The translations under genes and the position numbers were made by a program. The notes beneath the pieces are model-generated. The model was not told where the DNA came from, did no database searches, and worked only from the letters and a program-made list of their open reading frames with translations. From the NCBI GenBank assembly GCA_002321895.1, contig DCMZ01000010.1, positions 62,001 to 126,000 on the forward strand: a stretch of DNA of 64,000 bases. The letters run 5' to 3'. Of this stretch, positions 55,487 to 64,000 are shown one piece after another. The stretch is from Bdellovibrionaceae bacterium UBA1609 (GTDB lineage: Bacteria; Bdellovibrionota; Bdellovibrionia; Bdellovibrionales; UBA1609). Within the stretch, counting starts at the first letter, position 1. Each line of letters begins with the position of its first letter.

Positions 55487-56674
55487 ATGATCTTGCATCG
55501 ACAAAGCTTAGGAATTTATTCATGTTTCATTCTCTCTATGCTCCTATCTATCGATACATATGCACAAAGCCCCGACTATTCTAAAGCAAAAGTGATCGCT
55601 ATTATTGGTGACAGCTGGGCTGGCTTCCCCTGTCTCTTTAATTCATTTGATAAAGAGCTGGAGAAGAAGAAGAAACCCTACCAGAAAAATCCCTGGGAAA
55701 GCCCGGTGGATTTAAATACTCTATCCTCCATAGAGCCCACTGAGGATGTGGATACTATGAAGGATGAATTAGATCCTGAGGAAGAGTTTAAGTTGAGCGT
55801 ACAGGGAGATCCCGCTCGCTTCAATGCTCCGGAAGACTACCAATCACTATTAAACTCCAAGCTCTCTATGATGGATCAGGCTCACGACAACGAAAAAGAA
55901 CTCATTCAACAGATTGAACTGGGCGGAGTACTTAGAAATCGCCCCCCCTATCGCAGAGTCAAAAGACCTGCCCACGTCGTGGGCTGTAGCTCTACAGCCA
56001 TCATGGGAGCCGAAACCACCGACTGGTTTGAAGATAAAAAACAAAAGAAAATTAAGAAGCTTTTAAATAATTATAAAAATACACTTAAAGTTATTTATCT
56101 CTCCACTGGAGGGAACGATCTGATGCGGCGATGGAACAAGAACATGACTATCGCCGAAGAAGTGGAACTCATGGAAAAAGTGTATCAAGACATTCGAAGA
56201 TTGGTCATGCAATTCAAAGAGCTGGTCCCTGGAGTAAAAGTCTATATCAGCGGCTATGATTTTCCGAACTTTGAGGATGGCGATCTGATTTTAGGATACA
56301 AAGATCTGTTTAAAGCCATGGGCACCCCGCGCCCTGAACATCTCAACTATGGCTTGATGAGATTCTCTGAATATATGACTAAAATTCAAGAGATTCCCGG
56401 AGTTGTCTATCAACACCACATGGGTCTCAGCCACTATCACTTTGGAATGAGGGGTTTATTTGGAAAAAAAGAAACCCTGCATCCCATGCTCATTTCACAC
56501 CCCCTGAACCCCATTCGATCCGGAGGGGACCCACTACTACCTACAAACAAAAAAGCTATGTTTCACATTTTCGATTGGTATTTCGACCCTTTCCACCTGC
56601 GCCCAAAGGCCTATAGATACATAATAAGACACGCCTACAAGTCTTACATCCACCACTGGCTGTACAACGATTAG
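55487..56674 (+). CDS. Exported SGNH-type hydrolase
   Basis: A 395-residue protein with a signal peptide (cleavage near TYA, residue 26). SGNH blocks are present: GDSW near residue 42 (nucleophile Ser), GGND near 205 (STGGNDLMRR) and a C-terminal D-x-x-H (FDPFHLRPKAYRYI). An insertion of about 130 residues, charged and probably flexible, separates block I from the next; the mature protein is otherwise of usual size. Family members are lipases, esterases or carbohydrate de-acetylases, so the substrate is open. It has GAGGAGG as ribosome binding site and faces the large lipoprotein gene. Confidence 0.8.
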   Translation: MILHRQSLGIYSCFILSMLLSIDTYAQSPDYSKAKVIAIIGDSWAGFPCLFNSFDKELEKKKKPYQKNPWESPVDLNTLSSIEPTEDVDTMKDELDPEEEFKLSVQGDPARFNAPEDYQSLLNSKLSMMDQAHDNEKELIQQIELGGVLRNRPPYRRVKRPAHVVGCSSTAIMGAETTDWFEDKKQKKIKKLLNNYKNTLKVIYLSTGGNDLMRRWNKNMTIAEEVELMEKVYQDIRRLVMQFKELVPGVKVYISGYDFPNFEDGDLILGYKDLFKAMGTPRPEHLNYGLMRFSEYMTKIQEIPGVVYQHHMGLSHYHFGMRGLFGKKETLHPMLISHPLNPIRSGGDPLLPTNKKAMFHIFDWYFDPFHLRPKAYRYIIRHAYKSYIHHWLYND

Positions 56675-56765
56675 GAAATTGGAAGAGGCTTTTCGATAGA
56701 GCTCCTCCCAAAGAGAGATAAGTTTTATTCGGATTGAGTTAAGTCCATATTTAAAGTGCAATGAG

Positions 56766-59696
56766 TTAGTTCGTATCAAATAGTATTTTATTACCGTTAA
56801 TTTTTGTGATTTCCAAACTTTTGCCAGAATTTTGAATATAGCTAACCCCTGAAAGGGCTCGCCCTAAATATCTAAAATTATTTCGATCAGATATATGTAA
56901 AGTGTGAGACGAAAAATGTACATCTAACTCATTATCTTCAGTCAAAATAAAGCAGCTATTCTGAACACTCTTTAGAGCTCTCACTTTTTTTGTTGAAAAC
57001 TCAATCTTATCCTCTTCCCCGCTGATCTGCTTTTCTGCATAGTATCCACCACTTTTAAAGGTTACTACCCGGCACGATTTGTATACATCTATAACCTTAT
57101 CTATCTCTAAGTTTTGTGAATTTTCAATGTTCGAAAAGGCCTCTGACAGATCCCATCCTTCGGCTAAAAAGGAGGACGTGGGGTATATGATATTTCCATT
57201 TTGTATTGCAGTTAAACTATCACCATCGAAAATCAATTGTTCCGCCTCGCCGAAAAAAGTATTTTCGGGTTCATCTGAATTCAGGTTATACGCCAAATAC
57301 TCCCCACTCTTCATTTTGACTACTAATCCTTCCCCATCTCCATTCCTAAAAATGTCTTCTACCTCGCCATTGGTTAATTCGAGATTATTTCTGCGATCAA
57401 GACGATACAAATCACCCAACTCATCTAAAAAATAGGCCTCATCATCAAAAAGGAGCATCTTTACTATCTTGTTGGATGAAATTGCCTGTATGGAGGAAGT
57501 ACCGGAAGAACGATACCAGGCCCCATCCAAATAGTGGTACATGCCTTCAGAATCTTCTAATATTGCACTTGCAGCGGTACTAAAAATATCTTTAATATTC
57601 TCCATCTGCAAAACACTAACTCCCGCGGCCGATTTTAGTGAGGCCGTGCCATCTGACTTTAATTCGACGAACATTTCTTGAATGGAGCTCACAGTCTTTA
57701 CCACAGTATCCGATAGATACTCGCCATTTAGATAAAGCTTTCCCTCATTCGTAATAACCTTTATGTAATTAAATCGGTAATCAAAATCTACAAAGTCGAA
57801 CGAGCCAATATTTGCGGCCCACTCACTCCCAGACTGCGCGCCACTAAGACTTCCATCAAAAAGAACTTGAAGACAGTTTGCAAAGTTACATTTTCGGTAT
57901 TTATAGCTCATGGTCAGACCACCAGCTACGCTCTCAACAAACTCATCTTTAGAAAAGATCTCAACACTTCCATCTTCGAAAAAAGCGATGCTAGCAAAAT
58001 CGTATTTGTCCACTCTCCGCACTGATTTTTCAGACTGGTAGGATCCGAGATATTTCCCCTGGGCCAAAACTGAAGAACCAGGATCATAAAAATCCATAGG
58101 CTTTCCATAGAGCTGGCCATCTGTTGTTAATACTTGTACATAGTTGTAGTCTTTGAAAAAGTGGACTTTCTCAATGGATTCATCCAAATCAAATTCTGAT
58201 TTTATATTATGTGGGTAAATGTTAGCTCCAGTACCAACATAATAGACTTCCCCATCCCAATAGCTAATCCAATCATCACCGTGAACTTCAAAATCAATCA
58301 GCGATACATTTTCAGGAACGCTAATATTGCTGGCCACATTGCCAACCCACATTGTCCCTCTAACTTCGTCAAACTCCAAACGATTAGAAGTCACAGCACC
58401 CGTTTCGAACTGTAAGAGTATGCGGTCCTGGATACCCCATGCGCCAATTAGCTGCTCTTCCTCGGGAACATACTCTGATTTTACAAGTGTTCCATCCTCG
58501 TTGTTGAACTCTACAAAAACAACGCTATTTGTTTTTGAGAAGTAAACAGTCGAGTTATAGTCGAAACTGATAAAGCCCTGAACGTCGGGTAAGTCTAATT
58601 TAGATATACTAAACGATCTATCTAAAGCGTAAATTCCCCCACGACTATCAGTCAAAAACAGTCGTTCAATAGCACCACTAGTATTTAAAGGACTGGTAAC
58701 ATCTGCTAAGGTTTGGTTATAATTCTGAAGAATGAAATCATTGAGGTCGAGAACTTCTCCAACCGTATGGAAGTAAAACCTTCCTCCAAGTTTGTATAGA
58801 CACCCAACTGAGAACCCACCTAATGCTTCAGCGGCAGAAGCCTCCGCGATATCCGTCGGCGCAGACCCTAAAACGTTGACACTACCATTGTTCACAATGG
58901 CCAACTGATCTGCCAATTGCATAAACATTTCTCTTTTACAAGATCCGATGACCTTTGTGCGTGGATCATGCAAATCGTCCCTGTATTCCGAATCAAATTC
59001 ATGAAGAGAATTATTAGATCCAAATTTAATATGCTTATAGTCTTTGGTTATGAATTCTGATACGAAACCAACTCTAGAATGGAATAAAATTTCCGACTGG
59101 AGCGCAGAAATGACTCCTAAATCCTTTATTCTATCCGAGACATAGCCCCAGTGAACCACATGGTCATCCTCTGTAAAAAAGAAGAACTGAGACGCAAGTC
59201 CACTTTTGACAGTATCGGAAACATAATTTGAATGAAAGGCATCCTTATACTTTGCAGATTTATCAAAAGGGGTTTGCAAATATAAAGTCCGAGAGCTCAA
59301 AATCTCGCCCGGTTTTAAAGCGCAAACTTTATAAAAATAGTAGAATCCCGCTCTTAGATTTTCTATTTGAACCTTAGTTTCAGTAAGTCCACTTAGCTTT
59401 ACCAAGCTGTCGGCACCAGAACAGCTTCCATTCACATGCTCTATTTTATCTGATAACTGGAACACATACTCAGTAGCCCCAACCACCGGGGACCATTCGA
59501 GATTGAACCCTTTGGAACTTAAACTTTCCGGAGGGACCATAATATTGCGTAGATCAGGGTAAGACTTACCAGAAATGGTTCCTGTATCTTTGCTGTCATA
59601 GAAAAGTTGACTTTCGAAACCCTGGCAATTTTGAAAAAAGATTGCTAAAGAAGCCATTAAGAGTACGACACCAAAAACCTTAGTGAACTTAACCAC
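56766..59696 (-). CDS. Very large lipoprotein with beta-propeller-like repeats
   Basis: A 976-residue protein from GTG 59696, which follows a G7 run usable as ribosome binding site; ATG 59717 has none. The signal peptide ends at a lipobox-like FFQNC, so the mature protein starts with a lipidated cysteine (about residue 24). Residues 50-150 look like a fibronectin III-type domain (GFNLEWSPVVGATEYVFQLSD ... GFYYFYKVCAL). The remaining 800 residues are beta-rich with repeated units of 'h-h-h-x-D-G-x-h-Y' and 'S-x-x-G' (VQVLTTDGQLYGKP, IKVITNEGKLYLNGEYL), as in RCC1/beta-propeller proteins. No catalytic residues seen. A surface adhesion or recognition role is a guess. Confidence 0.75.
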   Translation of the reverse strand: MVKFTKVFGVVLLMASLAIFFQNCQGFESQLFYDSKDTGTISGKSYPDLRNIMVPPESLSSKGFNLEWSPVVGATEYVFQLSDKIEHVNGSCSGADSLVKLSGLTETKVQIENLRAGFYYFYKVCALKPGEILSSRTLYLQTPFDKSAKYKDAFHSNYVSDTVKSGLASQFFFFTEDDHVVHWGYVSDRIKDLGVISALQSEILFHSRVGFVSEFITKDYKHIKFGSNNSLHEFDSEYRDDLHDPRTKVIGSCKREMFMQLADQLAIVNNGSVNVLGSAPTDIAEASAAEALGGFSVGCLYKLGGRFYFHTVGEVLDLNDFILQNYNQTLADVTSPLNTSGAIERLFLTDSRGGIYALDRSFSISKLDLPDVQGFISFDYNSTVYFSKTNSVVFVEFNNEDGTLVKSEYVPEEEQLIGAWGIQDRILLQFETGAVTSNRLEFDEVRGTMWVGNVASNISVPENVSLIDFEVHGDDWISYWDGEVYYVGTGANIYPHNIKSEFDLDESIEKVHFFKDYNYVQVLTTDGQLYGKPMDFYDPGSSVLAQGKYLGSYQSEKSVRRVDKYDFASIAFFEDGSVEIFSKDEFVESVAGGLTMSYKYRKCNFANCLQVLFDGSLSGAQSGSEWAANIGSFDFVDFDYRFNYIKVITNEGKLYLNGEYLSDTVVKTVSSIQEMFVELKSDGTASLKSAAGVSVLQMENIKDIFSTAASAILEDSEGMYHYLDGAWYRSSGTSSIQAISSNKIVKMLLFDDEAYFLDELGDLYRLDRRNNLELTNGEVEDIFRNGDGEGLVVKMKSGEYLAYNLNSDEPENTFFGEAEQLIFDGDSLTAIQNGNIIYPTSSFLAEGWDLSEAFSNIENSQNLEIDKVIDVYKSCRVVTFKSGGYYAEKQISGEEDKIEFSTKKVRALKSVQNSCFILTEDNELDVHFSSHTLHISDRNNFRYLGRALSGVSYIQNSGKSLEITKINGNKILFDTN

Positions 59697-60053
59697 ATTC
59701 CCCCCCAGGAAAGACATCTGTACTGACTCAACTCATCGGATTATATTGAGAAAATCTTGAGTAAAAACGTCTCTTTATAGCTCACTTATAGCACCACTCC
59801 CCTCCATCCATAAAAAAATACTCATGTATTTACAAATACTTAACGATCCCCTACCTAAGCCAACCAAAACCTCAAAATGAGACTGCAGCCATTGAGTAAA
59901 TGAAGGCAAACCGCCCTTTGAATAAGAGAATTTCATGGCTCTTGTTAGTTAACTTGACAGCAAAATATAATTATTTCCATTTTCCGATTTTACCAACCTA
60001 ATCAACAGGTTAGATTTGGCCTGCTACAGGTATGTGATATAACTATAAGCCTA
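59697..60053. other. 357-base divergent intergenic region
   Basis: It separates the lipoprotein gene from the alpha/beta hydrolase gene. I see a short AT-rich hairpin (AAATAC/GTATTT near 59820), a TTGACA at 59954-59959 without a matching -10, and a TATAAC close to the hydrolase start that would leave almost no leader. No convincing promoter, RNA gene or coding frame. Confidence 0.5.
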
Positions 60054-61142
60054 ATGATTAACGCTCTGATTAAGCCCACAAACGCTCTAGTTCTTTTTTT
60101 GTTGCTCACCATTAGCGCATCAGCGCAGGCCCAGCTGGCCTGTAAAATTCTGTTTTCATCTTATACTGACAGAGTTTTGTTTTCCGATGGCTACCGACCA
60201 GTGCGCTCCAAGGGTCTTGACCAGTGGGACCTTATCTACGACAAGATGAAACTCCAGGATAAGACTCTTGAATTTATCCGGCGTCGAGGTGAACGCTTTC
60301 CAAGTGGAACACACACCTATGTTCTGACCCTGCACGGCTCGGGAGCCCCTCATAGCAACATTAATACATTCACAACCCTACAGCAGCTCTATAATGGTTC
60401 TTTAACTGATCGTGCATACAACCCCAGTTACGTGCATAAAAATTTTATTGAGAGTTTTTTAAAACTATCTCCAAATAACGAAAAATACATTGAAGGTTCA
60501 GGCTCCCAGGCGAGATTTAGCGGAGTGATTTCTGAGTCCTTCCCCATGCCAGGGCTTAGCAAAGAAGTGAACTACAAAGACTTCAAATCCCTTGATGAAG
60601 TGATGGACTATATGGTGGAAATGATCGCCGCAATTAAAAGTGAACTTCCACCGGGTGTCAGATTCGTCATTCATGGTCGAAGCTCCTCCTCTTCTTTCGC
60701 TGCTGAACTGGCCTACAGGTATCCGAAAATAGCCGATGCATTTGTTCTCATGAGCATGCCCTTCCCGCAAAAAGACATGTTAGAGGAGAATTTTCAACGC
60801 ATGGATGAGGTCGCCAAAAAAGATAATTATGGCGAACTATTATGGCCTTGGATTCACTGGGCGAAAGACCGCATTTTGGAATCAACATGGGTTCGATCTC
60901 CTGAGAAACTGGGAGATGCTAGAATTATGTTCCTCCTCGGGTCTGCGGACAATGAAATGCTCCCCCGAGAACGAAAAGCCATTGAGGAGGTTTCCATGCT
61001 CTCGGAGAATACCTTCTTTCTAATGATTCCAGGCGCCGGACACGAAGTAACTAAACTAGATGCCAACAGTAAGCGCACCAAGCGTGAAGGTGCGTCTAAC
61101 GTCGCGCAGTTTTTAGATCTGTTGCTCAACAAGGTTTTATAA
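60054..61142 (+). CDS. Exported alpha/beta hydrolase
   Basis: A 362-residue protein with a signal peptide (cleavage near AQA, residue 26). An alpha/beta-hydrolase core is suggested by LTLHGSGAPHS (oxyanion-type HG), the nucleophile elbow VIHGRSSSSSFAAELAYRYP with serine in G-R-S-S-S, a strand IMFLLGSADNEMLP where the acid Asp is expected, and the base in PGAGHEV. The elbow G-x-S-x-S departs from the usual G-x-S-x-G, so the activity may be altered. The start codon has only a weak ribosome binding site. A small lipoprotein gene follows 33 bases later. Confidence 0.75.
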   Translation: MINALIKPTNALVLFLLLTISASAQAQLACKILFSSYTDRVLFSDGYRPVRSKGLDQWDLIYDKMKLQDKTLEFIRRRGERFPSGTHTYVLTLHGSGAPHSNINTFTTLQQLYNGSLTDRAYNPSYVHKNFIESFLKLSPNNEKYIEGSGSQARFSGVISESFPMPGLSKEVNYKDFKSLDEVMDYMVEMIAAIKSELPPGVRFVIHGRSSSSSFAAELAYRYPKIADAFVLMSMPFPQKDMLEENFQRMDEVAKKDNYGELLWPWIHWAKDRILESTWVRSPEKLGDARIMFLLGSADNEMLPRERKAIEEVSMLSENTFFLMIPGAGHEVTKLDANSKRTKREGASNVAQFLDLLLNKVL

Positions 61143-61175
61143 ATCATAATACTCCCTATTACTTGGGAGGTAACT

Positions 61176-61487
61176 ATGCGGATTCTTTTATCAGCCTTAA
61201 TAATGCTCTCTTTTGGATGCGCCACAAAGGCTCCAAACGACTACACAACTGAAGCCGAGTCCATTTTTGTCAATGATCCGGACGATGTTAAAGACTGTAA
61301 ATTCGTTGGTCTTGTTGAAGTGGATGGCCACAAAGATTGGAAAGACCGAATCTTAAAAGTGGCTGCACGCAGAGGCGCGACTCACGTTTACACTGAAGGT
61401 GCGACAGGAGTTGCCAGAGACCAGGATAATATCGTTACAAAAGCCAATGCTTATCGATGTAAAGAAGCTCTTAAAAAGATGAACTAA
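61176..61487 (+). CDS. Small lipoprotein, DUF4156-like
   Basis: A 103-residue protein with signal peptide and lipobox SFGC (Cys 15). The mature 89 residues contain two more cysteines (DCKFVG, YRCKEAL) and the pattern 'C-x-F-V-G-x-V-x-V...A-A-R-R-G-A-T-H-V', which matches the DUF4156/RcsF-like small lipoprotein fold. Ribosome binding site GGAGGT is strong. Likely co-transcribed with the hydrolase. Function unknown. Confidence 0.8.
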   Translation: MRILLSALIMLSFGCATKAPNDYTTEAESIFVNDPDDVKDCKFVGLVEVDGHKDWKDRILKVAARRGATHVYTEGATGVARDQDNIVTKANAYRCKEALKKMN

Positions 61488-61490
61488 TTT

Positions 61491-63317
61491 TTAATGGGAG
61501 CTCAGCTCAGCCTGGAGCTCATCTTGACTTTGATGATGCTCCAACCAGTTTTGCTCCAGCTCAGAGACTTTCAATTGCACTTCTTCTAAATTTTTAACCA
61601 GTTCCAATTGTTTTTTCGAATCGCTTTCTAGAATGATTTCTTCATTGATGCTATCGAGCTCTTTTTTGCAGCGATTCAATGCAATTTCAATCTGAGCGAT
61701 CTTTTTCTCCAGATCTCTCAGCTTCTTTTTTACCATTTTATGATTTGAACTAGATCGAACCCTCACTTGACTGGCTCTGTCCTGTTGAGGCTTAGAAACC
61801 TCATTTTCCACTTTCGAGGATGCATTTGATAGCATTCCCTTTTGAAGAGACCAAACGTACTCATCATAAGAGCCTGGATAGAAGAGAACGGAACCATCTC
61901 GAACTTCAATGATTTTAGTAGCAATCTGAGCAATGAAGCTACGATCATGGCTTACAACCAACAGAGCCCCATTATAAGCTTTCAAAGCATGAGTTAAGGC
62001 TTCGACCGTATGGAAATCTAAATGGTTGGTCGGCTCATCCAGCAACATGATCGCCGTTTTTGAAAGAAGTATTTGCCCCAAGGCCACACGCATCCTCTCA
62101 CCACCAGACAGCCATTTAATTTTCTTCTGAACATCATCACCAGCGAAAAGCAGAGACCCTGCCGTATCCAAAACTTGCTGACGAGTCACATCAGGATGTG
62201 CGGCCCCCTGCAACTCTTCAAATACAGTCATTTCATCATCCAACTGTTCGTGTACGTGCTGACTAAAGTAAGAGAACTCTATCCCCTCCGTCTTAATAAG
62301 CGATCCGCTAGACGGCTTTAATTGGCCAGCAAGAGCTTTTAACAAAGTGGATTTACCGGCACCATTATAGCCCACTACTGCCAAGTGCTGACCTTTCTCT
62401 ATAATTAGATCCACATTAGATAAAATATCTATACCCGACTCATATCCAAGATGGATATCCGATAGTTCAAAAAGCTTTTTTGGAGAATGTTCTGGCTCTG
62501 GAATATTAATTTTTGCCTGAACAGGAAGGGACTTAACTGAAACCACTTCCATTTTATTGAGTTGTTTTAATTTAGACTGTGCCTGCTTGGCTTTTGAGGC
62601 TTTGGCTCGGAATCGGTTGATAAATGACTCCAGATGAGCTTTCTTTTTCAACTGCTGTGATTGAGTGGCTAACATCTGCTCTCGAAGCATCGCCTTTTGC
62701 TCAAAATAGTCTTCAATATGACCATTATATTTTGTCACATCAGCTTGCTCTATTTCCAAAGTGTAATGCGTCGTTCTTTTTAGAAACTCCCGGTCGTGCG
62801 AAATCAATAGAAACGCACCCTCAAATCCCTGCAATGTATTTTCCAATACTATCAAAGTTTCCAAATCTAAATAGTTTGTGGGCTCATCAAGCAGCAATAG
62901 ATTGGGTTCTTGTGCTAGAAGATAAACCAACTGACAACGCATTCTAAACCCACCACTCAATTCATCCAGTGGTCGAACCATATTCTCTAGAGAAATACCC
63001 ATCCCCAATGCCAGCTTCTCGATTTGCCAATAGGGCAAACTTGCATCCTCAACCAAGCTTTGAAGAGTGTCATCTGTAGCCCACTGACTGTCCTGCTTAA
63101 GGTAGGCCAGCCTAAGCTCTGAGGACTTCACAACCTGCCCTGAATCCAGTTCTTCTTCTCCCACCAGAAGTTTGAACATTGTGGATTTACCGGCACCGTT
63201 AGGTCCAATCACACCCACATGCTCCCCCTCATTGATGGAGAATGTAGCGCCATCTAATAGCAGCTTAGTTCCATACGATTTTGATCCTTTAGAAAGTTGA
63301 ATAAGATTTTTGGCCAT
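61491..63317 (-). CDS. ABC-F family ATPase, YheS-like
   Basis: A 608-residue soluble protein with two ABC domains and no membrane segment. Domain 1 has Walker A GPNGAGKST, signature LSGGF and LLLLDEPTNYLDLE; domain 2 has GYNGAGKST, LSGGE and LLDEPTNHLDF. The linker FINRFRAKASKAKQAQSKLKQLNKM is the P-site-tRNA-interaction type seen in YheS. The C-terminal 80 residues form a coiled coil. ABC-F proteins act on stalled ribosomes. ATG 63317 follows GAGGAG; the reading from 63386 adds 23 untypical residues. Confidence 0.94.
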   Translation of the reverse strand: MAKNLIQLSKGSKSYGTKLLLDGATFSINEGEHVGVIGPNGAGKSTMFKLLVGEEELDSGQVVKSSELRLAYLKQDSQWATDDTLQSLVEDASLPYWQIEKLALGMGISLENMVRPLDELSGGFRMRCQLVYLLAQEPNLLLLDEPTNYLDLETLIVLENTLQGFEGAFLLISHDREFLKRTTHYTLEIEQADVTKYNGHIEDYFEQKAMLREQMLATQSQQLKKKAHLESFINRFRAKASKAKQAQSKLKQLNKMEVVSVKSLPVQAKINIPEPEHSPKKLFELSDIHLGYESGIDILSNVDLIIEKGQHLAVVGYNGAGKSTLLKALAGQLKPSSGSLIKTEGIEFSYFSQHVHEQLDDEMTVFEELQGAAHPDVTRQQVLDTAGSLLFAGDDVQKKIKWLSGGERMRVALGQILLSKTAIMLLDEPTNHLDFHTVEALTHALKAYNGALLVVSHDRSFIAQIATKIIEVRDGSVLFYPGSYDEYVWSLQKGMLSNASSKVENEVSKPQQDRASQVRVRSSSNHKMVKKKLRDLEKKIAQIEIALNRCKKELDSINEEIILESDSKKQLELVKNLEEVQLKVSELEQNWLEHHQSQDELQAELSSH

Positions 63318-63459
63318 GAATAGGCTCCTCAGTGGAGATCCAATGCATCTAACAAGAAATTGAGAGGCAATTATTACAAATTCCATGGAAAATGCACGGG
63401 GAATTCGGTGGTTTTATGAATTTTACGTTATAAATACACATTCATTTTGAGGACAATTG

Positions 63460-64000
63460 ATGATTACTAGTCTGGATAAAACTTTAAAATCCCTAAGTCG
63501 ACTCAAACACTTGAGCCGAGAGACTCTCATTTTCCGCATAATGCCTAACTTGTTTATGGAAGTTATGGATCGCTATTTTCGCTTGGAAGTGGAAGGCCTG
63601 GAAAATCTCCCTAAAAAAGGGGGGGCAATATTAGTTCCCAATCATTCCGGCTATGCTGGCCTAGACGCTATGGTTTTAAGTCATGAGGTTTTCAAAAGAA
63701 TTCATCGGATACCTAGAGTACTAACTCATTACCTGTGGTTTGTTTCAAAAAAGACGGCAGTCCCGGCTCAAAAACTGGGCTTCATCGAAGCCTCCATGAA
63801 AAATGGATTGAGAGCCCTCGATAACAATCAACTTATCATCCTGTTTCCCGAGGGAGAGAATGGGAACTTCAAGCCAACAAAAAACGCCTACGAACTGCAA
63901 GAATTTAAACGGGGATTTGTCCGAATGGCTCTGCAAACAGGAGCTCCTATTATTCCTACTATTGTGATCGGGGCGGAAGAGACACACATAAATATAACAC
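63460..64000 (+). CDS. PlsC-type lysophospholipid acyltransferase (3' end outside window)
   Basis: The first 180 residues are present. The catalytic motif reads NHSGYAGLD, with His and Asp separated by six residues as in the TMEM68/DGAT2-like branch rather than the HX4D of classic PlsC. LFPEGENG is the glycerol-phosphate motif and APIIPTIVIGAEET a later family strand. It begins after GAGGACA and is divergent from the ABC-F gene. It probably acylates a lyso-phospholipid or neutral lipid; the missing C-terminus limits the call. Confidence 0.85.
   Translation, partial: MITSLDKTLKSLSRLKHLSRETLIFRIMPNLFMEVMDRYFRLEVEGLENLPKKGGAILVPNHSGYAGLDAMVLSHEVFKRIHRIPRVLTHYLWFVSKKTAVPAQKLGFIEASMKNGLRALDNNQLIILFPEGENGNFKPTKNAYELQEFKRGFVRMALQTGAPIIPTIVIGAEETHINIT

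Noticed and set aside
59900..60001. 33-codon frame (MKANRPLNKRISWLLLV...) in the lipoprotein-hydrolase gap
   Set aside because: Only a poor GAG ribosome binding site, no similarity I recognise, and random frames of this size are expected.
61491..63317. ABC-F gene as a drug exporter ATPase
   Set aside because: Two fused ABC domains with the YheS-type linker and no membrane partner indicate a ribosome-acting ABC-F protein.

Overview
The window reads as a chromosomal segment of a Gram-negative, low-to-moderate GC bacterium of the Bdellovibrio type (Bdellovibrionota). This placement is an inference from gene content, not from a database match. Pointers are a TIGR02147/DUF4423-type regulator, a lysine/alanine-rich histone-like protein with a C-terminal zinc motif, a lipoprotein with an FQNC lipobox, a CHASE2-adenylate cyclase, a degenerate HD-GYP protein and many secreted proteins of unknown function. 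LptD, TolC and RND genes show a two-membrane envelope. I see no phage, insertion sequence, integrase or CRISPR array; this is mostly stable chromosome.

Layout. 1-8.85 kb (minus strand): dnaE (cut by the window edge), preceded in transcription order by a compact six-gene run miaB, bifunctional-nuclease-domain gene, gamma-carbonic-anhydrase-like gene, guaB, guaA and a small membrane protein. 8.9-15.3 kb: an orphan gene with a consensus promoter, the histone-like gene, a DUF4097-like secreted protein, a thiolase/CoA-transferase cassette, and a cyclic-nucleotide-binding protein whose ribosome binding site lies in a perfect inverted repeat. 15.3-24.1 kb (minus): pyruvate kinase, then a run of envelope-type genes (ChaN-like, two-GYF-domain membrane protein, TPR, FecR-like, long coiled coil). 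24.2-31.1 kb: VKOR-thioredoxin fusion, two uncharacterised proteins, a STAS protein and the CHASE2-adenylate cyclase. 31.2-34.95 kb: lptD, a small exported protein, yraN and rnhB.

35.1-41.5 kb (minus) holds a translation/secretion block: ABC-2 transporter, ffh, rpsP, khpA, rimM, trmD, a second SPOUT-type RNA methyltransferase and rplS, closed by a strong terminator. 41.6-44.0 kb: degenerate HD-GYP protein, trhO and an initiator tRNA-fMet followed by a decayed tandem copy. 44-50 kb: a TIGR02147 regulator overlapping a secreted-protein gene, a 690-residue secreted protein, a GNAT acetyltransferase and a beta-barrel protein. 50-55.2 kb: a TolC-RND-TetR efflux operon with no periplasmic adaptor gene. 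55.5-64 kb: SGNH hydrolase, a very large lipoprotein, an exported alpha/beta hydrolase, a small lipoprotein, a YheS-like ABC-F protein and a PlsC-type acyltransferase cut by the window end.

Together the genes cover replication, GMP synthesis, tRNA and ribosome maturation, SRP targeting, LPS assembly and cAMP signalling (cyclase plus cyclic-nucleotide receptor). The most promising uncharacterised units are the ChaN-GYF-TPR-FecR cluster, the TIGR02147/secreted-protein module, and the candidate RNA or operator switch in front of the cyclic-nucleotide-binding gene.
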